From Ptiloglossa arizonensis (lineage: Eukaryota > Arthropoda > Insecta > Hymenoptera > Colletidae): a stretch of 64,000 nucleotides of DNA. The number at the start of each line of letters is the position of its first letter. Position 1 is the first letter of the stretch. Location of the stretch: positions 744,001 through 808,000 of the forward strand of contig NW_027478458.1 in NCBI RefSeq assembly GCF_051014685.1, read 5' to 3'. Shown here piece by piece: positions 24,590 to 37,079 of this stretch. Below the pieces are notes generated by a model, which did no database searches, was not told the DNA's origin, and was given only the letters and a program-made list of their open reading frames with translations. Both the position numbers and the translations under genes were made by a program.

Positions 24590-26280
24590 GCCCTTCTGCT
24601 GCTCCAAACGCTTAACCAGAATGCCTAGGGAAAAAATTCACATACCGTTGTAATCGGGCGAGCTTCTACTTTCAGACGCAAAAGGAATTTTTGGGTTTGG
24701 TCAATCCGTTCGCGAGATATGGGACTACGAAGCGAAGAAATGGTTGAGAAGACAACAAATTTTTCGCATTTCTGCTGCTCCAATCGCTTAACCAGAATGG
24801 CCTAGGGAAAAAATTCACATACCGTTGTAATCGGGCGAGTCTCTACTTTCAGATGCAATAGGAATTTTTGTGTTAGGTCAATCCGTTCGCGAGATATGGG
24901 AGTTTGAAGCTAAGAAATGGTTGAGAAGACAACAAATTTTTCGCACTTCTGCTGCTCCAATCTATTAACCAGAATGGCCTCGGGTAAAAATACACATACC
25001 GTTGTAATCGGGCGAGTTTCTACTTTCAGACGCAGCAGGAATTTTTGGGTTTGGTCAATCCGTGCGCGGGATATGGGACTATGAAGCGAAGAAATGGTTG
25101 AGAAGACAACAAATTTTTCGCAATTCTGCTGCTCCAACCGCTTAACCAGAATGGCCTAGGGAAAAAATACACATACCATTGTAATCGGGCGAGCTTCTAC
25201 TTTCAGACGCAAAAGGAATTTTTGGGTTTGGTCCATCCGTTCGCGAGATATGGGAGTTTGAAACCAAGAAATGGTTGAGAGGGCAAACAATTTTTCGCAA
25301 TTCTGCTGCTCCAAACGCTAAACCCGAACGGCCTAGGGAAAAAATACACATACCGTTGTAATCGGGCTAGTTTCTACTTTCAGATGCAATAGGAATTTTT
25401 GGGTTAGGTCAATCCGTTCGCGAGATATGGGAGTTTGAAGCTAAGAAATGGTTGAGAATAGGACAAATATTTCGCAATTCTGCTGCCCCAAACGCTTAAC
25501 CAGAATGGCCTAAAGAAAAAATACACACACCGTTTTAATCGGGCGAGTTTCTACTTTCAGCTACAATCGGAATTTTTGGGTTAGGTCAATCCGTTCGCGA
25601 GATATGGGACTTTGAAGCTAAGAAATGGTTGACAAGACAACAAATTTTTCGCACTTCTGCTGCTCCAATCGCTTAACCAGAATGGCCTAGGGGAAAAATA
25701 CACGCACCGTTGTAATCGGGCGAGTTTCTACTTTTAAATGCAATAGGAATTTTTGTGTTATGTCAATCCGTTCGCGAGATATGGGAGTTTGAAGCTAAGA
25801 AATGGTTGAGAAGAGAACAAATTTTTCGCGATTCTGCTGCTCCAAACGCTTAACCAGAATGGCCTAGGGAAAAAATACGCATACCTTTGTAATCGGGCGA
25901 GTTCCTACTTTCAGACGCAGCAGGAATATTTGGGTTAGGTCAATCCGTTCGCGAGATATCGGAGTTTGAAGCCAAGAAATGGTTGAGAAGGCAAAAAATT
26001 TTTCGCAATTCTGCTGCTCCAAACGCTTAACCAGAATGGCCTAGGGAAAAAATACACATACCGCTGTAATCGAGCGAGTTTCTACTTTCAGATGCAATAG
26101 GAATTTTTGGGTTAGATCAATCCGTTCGCGAGATATGGGCGTTTGAAGCAAAGAAATGGTTGAGAAGGCAAAAAATTTTTCGCAATTCTGCTGCTCCAAA
26201 CGCTTAACCAGAATGGCCTAGGGAAAAAATACACATACCCTTGTAATCGGGCGAGTTTCTACTTCCAGTTACAATCGGAA
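24590..26280 (-). repeat. Distant single copy of the block that seeds the 15-mer HOR
   Basis: It carries the same ordered variants as the 15-mer HOR: AAAATTCACATACC, GACTACGAAGCG, CCAATCTATTAACC, CCGTGCGCGGGATATG, GGTCCATCCG, GAGAGGGCAAACAATT, CGCTAAACCCGAACGG, GAATAGGACAAATATTTCG and CCTAAAGAAAAAATACACAC. It lies 18-31 kb left of the amplified copies. It keeps CAGCTACAATCGG and CCAATCGCTTAACC, which the amplified units have changed to CAGTTACAATCGG and CCAATAGCTTAACC. Confidence 0.85.
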
Positions 26281-26419
26281 TTTTTGGGTTAGGTCAATCC
26301 GTTCGCGAGATATGGGACTTTGAAGCTAAGAAATGGTTGACAAGACAACAAACTTTTCGCACTTCTGCTGCTCCAATCGCTTAACCAGAATGGCCAAGGG
26401 AAAAGATACACATACCGTT

Positions 26420-29400
26420 GTAATCGGGCGAGTTTCTACTTTCAGATGCAAGAGGAATTTTTGGGTTAGGTCAATCCGTTCGCGAGATATGGGACATTGA
26501 AGCTAAGAAATGGTTGAGAAGACAACAAATTTTTCGCACTTCTGCTGCTCCAAACGCTTAACCAGAATGGCCTAGGGAAAAAATACCCATACCGTTGTAA
26601 GCGGGCGAGTTTCTACTTTCAAATGCAATAGGAATTTTTGTGTTATGTCAATCCGTTCGCGAGATATGGGAGTTTGAAGCTAAGAAATTGTTGAGAAGAG
26701 AACAAATTTTTCGCAATTCTGCTGCTCCGAACGCTTAACCAGAATGGCCTAGGGAAAAAATACGCATACCTTTGTAATCGGGCGAGTTTCTACTTTCAGA
26801 CGCAGAAGGAATTTTTGGGTTTGGTCAATCCGTTCGCGAGATATGGGACTTTGAAGCTAAGAAATGGTTGAGAAGACAACAAATTTTTCGCAATTCTGCT
26901 GCTCCAAACGCTTAACCAGAATGGGCTAGGGAAAAAATACACATACTGTTTTAATCGGGCGAGTTTCTACTTTCAGTTACAATCGGAATTTTTGGGTTAG
27001 GTCAATCCGTTCGCGAGATATGGGACTTTGAAGCTAAGAAATGGTTGACAAGACAACAAACTTTTCGCACTTCTGCTGCTCCAATCGCTTAACCAGAATG
27101 GCCTAGGGGAAAAATACACCTACCGTTGTAATCGGGCGAGTTTCTACTTTCAAATGCAACAGGAATTTTTGGGTTAGGTCAATCCGTTCGCGAGATATGG
27201 GAGTTTGAAGCTAAGAAATGGTTGAGAAGACAAAAAATTTTTCGCAGTTCTGCCGCTCCAAACGCTTAACCAGAATGGCCCAGGGAAAAAATACACATAC
27301 CCTTGTAATCGGGCGAGTTTCTACTGCCAGTTACAATAGGAATTTTTGGGTTAGGTCAATCCGTTCGCGAGATATGGGACTTTGAAGCTAAGAAATGGTT
27401 GAGAAGATAACAAATTTTTCGCACTTCTTCTGCTCCAAACGCTTAACCAGAATGGCCAAGGGAAAAGATACACATACCGTTGTAATCGGGCGAGTTTCTA
27501 CTTTCAGATGCAAGAGGAATTTTTGGGTTAGGTCAATCCGTTCGCGAGATATGGGACATTGAAGCTAAGAAATGGTTGAGAAGACAACAAATTTTTCGCA
27601 CTTCTGCTGCTCCAAACGCTTAACCAGAATGGCCTAGGGAAAAAATACCCATACCGTTGTAAGCGGGCGAGTTTCTACTTTCAAATGCAATAGGAATTTT
27701 CGTGTTATGTCAATCCGTTCGCGAGATATGGGAGTTTGAAGCTAAGAAATGGTTGAGAAGAGAACAAATTTTTCGCAATTCTGCTGCTCCGAACGCTTAA
27801 CCAGAATGGCCTACGGAAAAAATACGCATACCTTTGTAATCGGGCGAGTTTCTACTTTCAGACGCAGAAGGAATTTTTGGGTTTGGTCAATCCGTTCGCG
27901 AGATATGGGACTTTGAAGCTAAGAAATGGTTGAGAAGACAAAAAATTTTTCGCAATTCTGCTGCTCCAAACGCTTAACCAGAATGGGCTAGGGAAAAAAT
28001 ACACATACTGTTTTAATCGGGCGAGTTTCTACTTTCAGTTACAATCGGAATTTTTGGGTTAGGTCAATCCGTTCGCGAGATATGGGACTTTGAAGCTAAG
28101 AAATGGTTGACAAGACAACAAACTTTTCGCACTTCTGCTGCTCCAATCGCTTAACCAGAATGGCCTAGGGGAAAAATACACCTACCGTTGTAATCGGGCG
28201 AGTTTCTACTTTCAAATGCAACAGGAATTTTTGGGTTAGGTCAATCCGTTCGCGAGATATGGGAGTTTGAAGCTAAGAAATGGTTGAGAAGACAAAAAAT
28301 TTTTCGCAGTTCTGCCGCTCCAAACGCTTAACCAGAATGGCCCAGGGAAAAAATAGACATACCCTTGTAATCGGGCGAGTTTCTACTGCCAGTTACAATA
28401 GGAATTTTTGGGTTAGGTTAATCCGTTCGCGAGATATGGGACTTTGAAGCTAAGAAATGGTTGAGAAGATAACAAATTTTTCGCACTTCTTCTGCTCCAA
28501 ACGCTTAACCAGAATGGCCAAGGGAAAAGATACACATACCGTTGTAATCGGGCGAGTTTCTACTTTCAGATGCAAGAGGAATTTTTGGGTTAGGTCAATC
28601 CGTTCGCGAGATATGGGACATTGAAGCTAAGAAATGGTTGAGAAGACAACAAATTTTTCGCACTTCTGCTGCTCCAAACGCTTAACCAGAATGGCCTGGG
28701 GAAAAAATACCCATACCGTTGTAAGCGGGCGAGTTTCTACTTTCAAATGCAATAGGAATTTTTGTGTTATGTCAATCCGTTCGCGAGATATGGGAGTTTG
28801 AAGCTAAGAAATGGTTGAGAAGAGAACAAATTTTTCGCAATTCTGCTGCTCCGAACGCTTAACCAGAATGGCCTAGGGAAAAAATACCCATACCGTTGTA
28901 ATCGGGCGAGTTTCTACTTTCAAATGCAATAGGAATTTTTGTGTTATGGCAATCCGTTCGCGAGATATGGGAGTTTGAAGCTAAGAAATGGTTGAGAAGA
29001 GAACAAATTTTTCACAATTCTGCTGCTCCAAACGCTTAACCAGAATGGCCTGGGGAAAAAATACGCATACCTTTGTAATCGGGCGAGTTTCTACTTTCAG
29101 ACGCAGCAGAAATTTTTGGGTTTGGTAATCCGTTCGCGAGATATGGGACTTTGAAGCTAAGAAATGGTTGAGAAGACAACAAATTTTTCGCACTTCTGCT
29201 GCTCCAAACGCTTAACCAGAATGGCCTAGGGAAAAAATACCCATACCGTTGTAAGCGGGCGAGTTTCTACTTTCAAATGCAATAGGAATTTTTGTGTTAT
29301 GTCAATCCGTTCGCGAGATATGGGAGTTTGAAGCTAAGAAATGGTTGAGAAGAGAACAAATTTTTCGCAATTCTGCTGCTCCGAACGCTTAACCAGAATG

Positions 29401-31860
29401 GCCTAGGGAAAAAATACGCATACCTTTGTAATCGGGCGAGTTTCTACTTTCAGACGCAGAAGGAATTTTTGGGTTTGGTCAATCCGTTCGCGAGATATGG
29501 GACTTTGAAGCTAAGAAATGGTTGAGAAGACAACAAATTTTTCGCAATTCTGCTGCTCCAAACGCTTAACCAGAATGGGCTAGGGAAAAAATACACATAC
29601 TGTTTTAATCGGGCGAGTTTCTACTTTCAGTTACAATCGGAATTTTTGGGTTAGGTCAATCCGTTCGCGAGATATGGGACTTTGAAGCTAAGAAATGGTT
29701 GACAAGACAACAAACTTTTCGCACTTCTGCTGCTCCAATCGCTTAACCAGAATGGCCTAGGGGAAAAATACACCTACCGTTGTAATCGGGCGAGTTTCTA
29801 CTTTCAAATGCAACAGGAATTTTTGGGTTAGGTCAATCCGTTCGCGAGATATGGGAGTTTGAAGCTAAGAAATGGTTGAGAAGACAAAAAATTTTTCGCA
29901 GTTCTGCCGCTCCAAACGCTTAACCAGAATGGCCCAGGGAAAAAATACACATACCCTTGTAATCGGGCGAGTTTCTACTGCCAGTTACAATAGGAATTTT
30001 TGGGTTAGGTCAATCCGTTCGCGAGATATGGGACTTTGAAGCTAAGAAATGGTTGAGAAGATAACAAATTTTTCGCACTTCTTCTGCTCCAAACGCTTAA
30101 CCAGAATGGCCAAGGGAAAAGATACACATACCGTTGTAATCGGGCGAGTTTCTACTTTCAGATGCAAGAGGAATTTTTGGGTTAGGTCAATCCGTTCGCG
30201 AGATATGGAACATTGAAGCTAAGAAATGGTTGAGAAGACAACAAATTTTTCGCACTTCTGCTGCTCCAAACGCTTAACCAGAATGGCCTAGGGAAAAAAT
30301 ACCCATACCGTTGTAAGCGGGCGAGTTTCTACTTTCAAATGCAATAGGAATTTTTGTGTTATGTCAATCCGTTCGCGAGATAAGGGAGTTTGAAGCTAAG
30401 AAATGGTTGAGAAGAGAACAAATTTTTCGCAATTCTGCTGCTCCGAACGCTTAACCAGAATGGCCTACGGAAAAAATACGCATACCTTTGTAATCGGGCG
30501 AGTTTCTACTTTCAGACGCAGAAGGAATTTTTGGGTTTGGTCAATCCGTTCGCGAGATATGGGACTTTGAAGCTAAGAAATGGTTGAGAAGACAACAAAT
30601 TTTTCGCAATTCTGCTGCTCCAAACGCTTAACCAGAATGGGCTAGGGAAAAAATACACATACTGTTTTAATCGGGCGAGTTTCTACTTTCAGTTACAATC
30701 GGAATTTTTGGGTTAGGTCAATCCGTTCGCGAGATATGGGACTTTGAAGCTAAGAAATGGTTGACAAGACAACAAACTTTTCGCACTTCTGCTGCTCCAA
30801 TCGCTTAACCAGAATGGCCTAGGGGAAAAATACACCTACCGTTGTAATCGGGCGAGTTTCTACTTTCAAATGCAACAGGAATTTTTGGGTTAGGTCAATC
30901 CGTTCGCGAGATATGGGAGTTTGAAGCTAAGAAATGGTTGAGAAGACAAAAAATTTTTCGCAGTTCTGCCGCTCCAAACGCTTAACCAGAATGGCCCAGG
31001 GAAAAAATACACATACCCTTGTAATCGGGCGAGTTTCTACTGCCAGTTACAATAGGAATTTTTGGGTTAGGTCAATCCGTTCGCGAGATATGGGACTTTG
31101 AAGCTAAGAAATGGTTGAGAAGATAACAAATTTTTCGCACTTCTTCTGCTCCAAACGCTTAACCAGAATGGCCAAGGGAAAAGATACACATACCGTTGTA
31201 ATCGGGCGAGTTTCTACTTTCAGATGCAAGAGGAATTTTTGGGTTAGGTCAATCCGTTCGCGAGATATGGGACATTGAAGCTAAGAAATGGTTGAGAAGA
31301 CAACAAATTTTTCGCACTTCTGCTGCTCCAAACGCTTAACCAGAATGGCCTAGGGAAAAAATACCCATACCGTTGTAAGCGGGCGAGTTTCTACTTTCAA
31401 ATGCAATAGGAATTTTTGTGTTATGTCAATCCGTTCGCGAGATATGGGAGTTTGAAGCTAAGAAATGGTTGAGAAGAGAACAAATTTTTCGCAATTCTGC
31501 TGCTCCGAACGCTTAACCAGAATGGCCTAGGGAAAAAATACGCATACCTTTGTAATCGGGCGAGTTTCTACTTTCAGACGCAGAAGGAATTTTTGGGTTT
31601 GGTCAATCCGTTCGCGAGATATGGGACTTTGAAGCTAAGAAATGGTTGAGAAGACAACAAATTTTTCGCAATTCTGCTGCTCCAAACGCTTAACCAGAAT
31701 GGGCTAGGGAAAAAATACACATACTGTTTTAATCGGGCGAGTTTCTACTTTCAGTTACAATCGGAATTTTTGGGTTAGGTCAATCCGTTCGCGAGATATG
31801 GGACTTTGAAGCTAAGAAATGGTTGACAAGACAACAAATTTTTCGCACTTCTGCTGCTCC
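26420..31860 (-). repeat. Hexamer HOR (1062 bp), about five copies with one 9-mer unit
   Basis: CTACTGCCAG lies at 27321, 28383, 29975 and 31037, giving offsets of 1062, 1592 and 1062 bp. Each hexamer has in order: a GATAAC/TTCTTCTGC monomer ending GGCCAAGGGAAAAG; GATGCAAGAGG with GACATTG; AAATGCAATAGG with GTGTTATGTC and CTCCGAACG; GACGCAGAAGG; CAGTTACAATCGG with TTGACAAGACAACAAAC; and AAATGCAACAGG with CGCAGTTCTGCCG. The 28383-29974 unit holds three extra monomers. The first unit starts as a hybrid near 26400. Limits are approximate. Confidence 0.9.
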
Positions 31861-34800
31861 AATCGCTTTACCAGAATGGCCTAGGGGAAAAATACACGTA
31901 CCGTTGTAATCGGGCGAGTTTCTACTTTCAAATGCAATAGGAATTTTTGTGTTATGTCAATCCGTTCGCGAGATATGGGAGTTTGAAGCTAAGAAATGGT
32001 TGAGAACAGAACAAATTTTTCGCAATTCTGCTGCTCCAAACGCTTGACCAGAATGGGCTAGGGAAAAAATACGCATATCTTTGTAATCGGGCGAGTTTCT
32101 ACTTTCAGACGCAGAAGGAATTTTTGGGTTTGGTCAATCCGTTCGCGAGATATGGGACTTTGAAGCTAAGAATAGGTAGAGAAGACAAAAAATTTTTCGC
32201 AGTTCTGCCGCTCCAAACGCTTAACCAGAATGGGCTAGGGAAAAAATACACATACCGTTATAATCGGGCGAGTTTCTACTTTCAGACGCAACAGGAATTT
32301 TTGGGTTAGGTCAATCCGTTCGCGAGATATCGGAGTTTGAAGCCAAGAAATGGTTGAGAAGGCAAAAAATTTTTCGCAATTCTGCTGCTCCAAACGCTTA
32401 ACCAGAATGGCCTAGGGAAAAAATACACATACCGCTGTAATCGAGCGAGTTTCTACTTTCGGATGCAATAGGAATTTTTGGGTTAGATCAATCCGTTCGC
32501 GAGATATGGGCGTTTGAAGCAAAGAAATGGTTGAGAAGGCAAAAAATTTTTCGCAATTCTGCTGCTCCAAACGCTTAACCAGAATGGCCCAGGGAAAAAA
32601 TACACATACCCTTGTAATCGGGCGAGTTTCTACTTCCAGTCACAATAGGAATTTTTGGGTTAGGTCAATCTGTTCGCGAGATATGGGACTTTGAAGCTAA
32701 GAAATGGTTGAGAAGACAACAAGTTTTTCGCAATTCTGCTGCTCCAAACGCTTAACCAGAATGGGCTAGGGAAAAAATACACATACCGTTTTAATCGGGC
32801 GAGTTTCTACTTTCAGTTACAATCGGAATTTTTGGGTTAGGTCAATCCGTTCGCGAGATATGGGACTTTGAAGCTAAGAAATGGTTGACAAGACAACAAA
32901 TTTTTCGCACTTCTGCTGCTCCAATCGCTTTACCAGAATGGCCTAGGGGAAAAATACACGTACCGTTGTAATCGGGCGAGTTTCTACTTTCAAATGCAAT
33001 AGGAATTTTTGTGTTATGTCAATCCGTTCGCGAGATATGGGAGTTTGAAGCTAAGAAATGGTTGAGAAGAGAACAAATTTTTCGCAATTCTGCTGCTCCA
33101 AACGCTTAACCAGATTGGCCTAGGGGAAAAATACACCTACCGTTGTAATCGGGCGAGTTTCTACTTTCAGACGCAGAAGGAATTTTTGGGTTTGGTCAAT
33201 CCGTTCGCGAGATATGGGACTTTGAAGCTAAGAATAGGTAGAGAAGACAAAAAATTTTTGGCAGTTCTGCCGCTCCAAACGCTTAACCAGAATGGGCTAG
33301 GGAAAAAATACGCATACCGTTATAATCGGGCGAGTTTCTACTTTCAGACGCAGAAGGAATTTTTGGGTTTGGTCAATCCGTTCGCGAGATATGGGACTTT
33401 GAAGCTAAGAATAGGTAGAGAAGGCAAAAAATTTTTCGCAATTCTGCTGCTCCAAACGCTTAACCAGAATGGCCTAGGGAAAAAATACACATACCGCTGT
33501 AATCGAGCGAGTTTCTACTTTCAGATGCAATAGGAATTTTTGGGTTATGTCAATCCGTTCGGGAGATATGGGAGTTTGAAGCTAAGAAATGGTTGAGAAG
33601 AGAACAAATTTTTCGCAATTCTGCTGCTCCGAACGCTTAACCAGAATGGCCTAGGGAAAAAATACGCATACCTTTGTAATCGGGCGAGTTTCTACTTTCA
33701 GACGCAGAAGGAATTTTTTGTTTGGTCAATCCGTTCGCGAGATATGGGACTTTGAAGCTAAGAAATGGTTGAGAAGACAACAAATTTTTCGCAATTCTGC
33801 TGCTCCAAACGCTTAACCAGAATGGGCTAGGGAAAAAATACACATACTGTTTTAATCGGGCGAGTTTCTACTTTCAGTTACAATCGGAATTTTTGGGTTA
33901 GGTCAATCCGTTCGCGAGATATGGGACTTTGAAGCTAAGAAATGGTTGACAAGACAACAAACTTTTCGCACTTCTGCTGCTCCAATCGCTTAACCAGAAT
34001 GGCCTAGGGGAAAAATACACCTACCGTTGTAATCGGGCGAGTTTCTACTTTCAAATGCAACAGGAATTTTTGGGTTAGGTCAATCCGTTCGCGAGATATG
34101 GGAGTTTGAAGCTAAGAAATGGTTGAGAAGACAAAAAATTTTTCGCAGTTCTGCCGCTCCAAACGCTTAACCAGAATAGCCCAGGGAAAAAATACACATA
34201 CCCTTGTAATCGGGCGAGTTTCTACTGCCAGTTACAATAGGACTTTTTGGGTTAGGTCAATCCGTTCGCGAGATATGGGACTTTGAAGCTAAGAAATGGT
34301 TGAGAAGATAACAAGTTTTTCGCACTTCTGCTGCTCCAAACGCTTAACCAGAATGGCCCAGGGAAAAAATACACATTCCGTTGCAATCGGGCGAGTTTCT
34401 ACTTTCAGATGCAATAGGAATTTGTGGGTTAGATCAATCCGTTCGCGAGATATGGGACATTGAAGCTAAGAAATGGTTGAGAAGACAACAAATTTCTCGC
34501 ACTTCTGCTGCTCCAAACGCTTAACCAGAATGGCCTAGGGAAAAAATACCCATACCGTTGTAATCGGGCGAGTTTCTACTTTCAAATGCAATAGGAATTT
34601 TTGTGTTATGGCAATCCGTTCGCGAGATATGGGAGTTTGAAGCTAAGAAATGGTTGAGAAGAGAACAAATTTTTCACAATTCTGCTGCTCCAAACGCTTA
34701 ACCAGAATGGCCTGGGGAAAAAATACGCATACCTTTGTAATCGGGCGAGTTTCTACTTTCAGACGCAGCAGAAATTTTTGGGTTTGGTAATCCGTTCGCG

Positions 34801-37079
34801 AGATATGGGACTTTGAAGCTAAGAAGTGGTTGAGAAGACAACAAATTTTTCGCACTTCTGCTGCTCCAAACGCTTAACCAGAATGGCCTAGGGAAAAAAT
34901 ACCCATACCGTTGTAAGCGGGCGAGTTTCTACTTTCAGTTACAATCGGAATTTTTGGGTTAGGTCAATCCGTTCGCGAGATATGGGACTTTGAAGCTAAG
35001 AAATGGTTGAGAAGACAACAAATTTTTCGCAATTCTGCTGCTCCAAACGCTTAACCAGAATGGCCTAGGGGAAAAATACACCTACCGTTGTAATCGGGCG
35101 AGTTTCTACTTTCAAATGCAACAGGAATTTTTGGGTTAGGTCAATCCGTTCGCGAGATATGGGACTTTGAAGCTAAGAAATGGTTGACAAGACAACAAAC
35201 TTTTCGCACTTCTGCTGCTCCAATCGCTTAACCAGAATGGCCTAGGGGAAAAATACACCTACCGTTGTAATCGGGCGAGTTTCTACTTTCTGTTACAATC
35301 GGGATTTTTGGGTTAGGTCAATCCGTTCGCGAGATATGGGACTTTGAAGCTAAGAAATGGTTGAGAAGATAACAAATTTTTCGCACTTCTGCTGCTCCAA
35401 ACGCTTAACCAGAATGGCCTAGGGAAAAAATACCCATACCGTTGTAAGCGGGCGAGTTTCTACTTTCAGTTACAATCGGAATTTTTGGGTTAGGTCAATC
35501 CGTTCGCGAGATATGGGACTTTGAAGCTAAGAAATGGTTGAGAAGATAACAAATTTTTCGCACTTCTTCTGCTCCAAACGCTTAACCAGAATGGCCCAGG
35601 GAAAAGATACACATACCGTTGTAATCGGGCGAGTTTCTACTTTCAGATGCAAGAGGAATTTTTGGGTTAGGTCAATCCGTTCGCGAGATATGGGACATTG
35701 AAGCTAAGAAATGGTTGAGAAGACAACAAATTTTTCGCACTTCTGCTGCTCCAAACGCTTAACCAGAATGGCCTAGGGAAAAAATACCCATACCGTTGTA
35801 AGCGGGCGAGTTTCTACTTTCAAATGCAATAGGAATTTTTGTGTTATGTCAATCCGTTCGCGAGATATGGGAGTTTGAAGCTAAGAAATGGTTGAGAAGA
35901 GAACAAATTTTTCGCAATTCTGCTGCTCCAAACGCTTAACCAGAATGGCCTAGGGAAAAAATACGCATACCTTTGTAATCGGGCGAGTTTCTACTTTCAG
36001 ACGCAGAAGGAATTTTTTGGGTTTGGTCAATCCGTTCGCGAGATATGGGACTTTGAAGCTAAGAAATGGTTGAGAAGACAACAAATTTTTCGCAATTCTG
36101 CTGCTCCAAACGCTTAACCAGAATGGGCTAGGGAAAAAATACACATACCGTTTTAATCGGGCGAGTTTCTACTTTCAGTTACAATCGGAATTTTTGGGTT
36201 AGGTCAATCCGTTCGCGAGATATGGGACTTTGAAGCTAAGAAATGGTTGACAAGACAACAAATTTTTCGCACTTCTGCTGCTCCAATCGCTTTACCAGAA
36301 TGGCCTAGGGGAAAAATACACGCACCGTTGTAATCGGGCGAGTTTCTACTTTCAAATGCAATAGGAATTTTTGTGTTATGTCAATCCGTTCGCGAGATAT
36401 GGGAGTTTGAAGCCAAGAAATGGTTGAGAAGAGAACAAATTTTTCGCAATTCTGCTGCTCCAAACGCTTAACCAGAATGGCCTAGGGAAAAAATACCCAT
36501 ACCTTTGTAATCGGCGAGTTTCTACTTTCAGACGCAGCAGGAATTTTTGGGTTTGATCAATTCGTTCGCGAGATATGGGACTTTGAAGCTAAGAAATGGT
36601 TGACAAGACAACAAATTTTTCGCACTTCTGCTGCTCCAATCGCTTAACCAGAATGGCCTAGGGGAAAAATACACGTAACGTTGTAATCGGGCGAGTTTCT
36701 ACTTTCAAATGCAATAGGAATTTTTGTGTTAAATCAATCCGTTCGCGAGATATGGGAGTTTGAAGCTAAGAAATGGTTGAGAAGAGAACAAATTTTTCGC
36801 AATTCTGCTGCTCCCATCGCTTAACCAGGATGGCCTCGGGAAAAAAATACACATACCGTTGTAATCGGGCGTGTTTCTACTTCCAGTTACAATAGGAATT
36901 TTTGGGTTAGGTCAATCCGTTCGCGAGATATGGGACTTTGAAGCTAAGAAATGGTTGAGAAGATAACAAATTTTTCGCAATTCTGCTGCTCCAAACGCTT
37001 AACCAGAATGGCCTAGGGAAAAAATACGCATACCTTTGTAATCGGGCGAGTTTCTACTTTCAGACGCAGAAGGAATTTT
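31861..37079 (-). repeat. Mosaic of family-1 monomers with echoes of neighbouring HORs
   Basis: About 29 monomers without one fixed period. GAATAGGTAGAGAAG occurs near 32170, 33232 and 33410 (offsets 1062 and about 177). At 33.6-34.3 kb five monomers of the hexamer block reappear (CTACTGCCAG at 34222). At 34.56-34.92 kb the three extra monomers of the 9-mer unit reappear (TTTTTCACAATTC, CCTGGGGAAA, GCAGCAGAAATTTTTGG). At 36.5-36.9 kb a block with GTGTTAAATCAATCC matches 41.9-42.3 kb. No gene. Confidence 0.85.
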
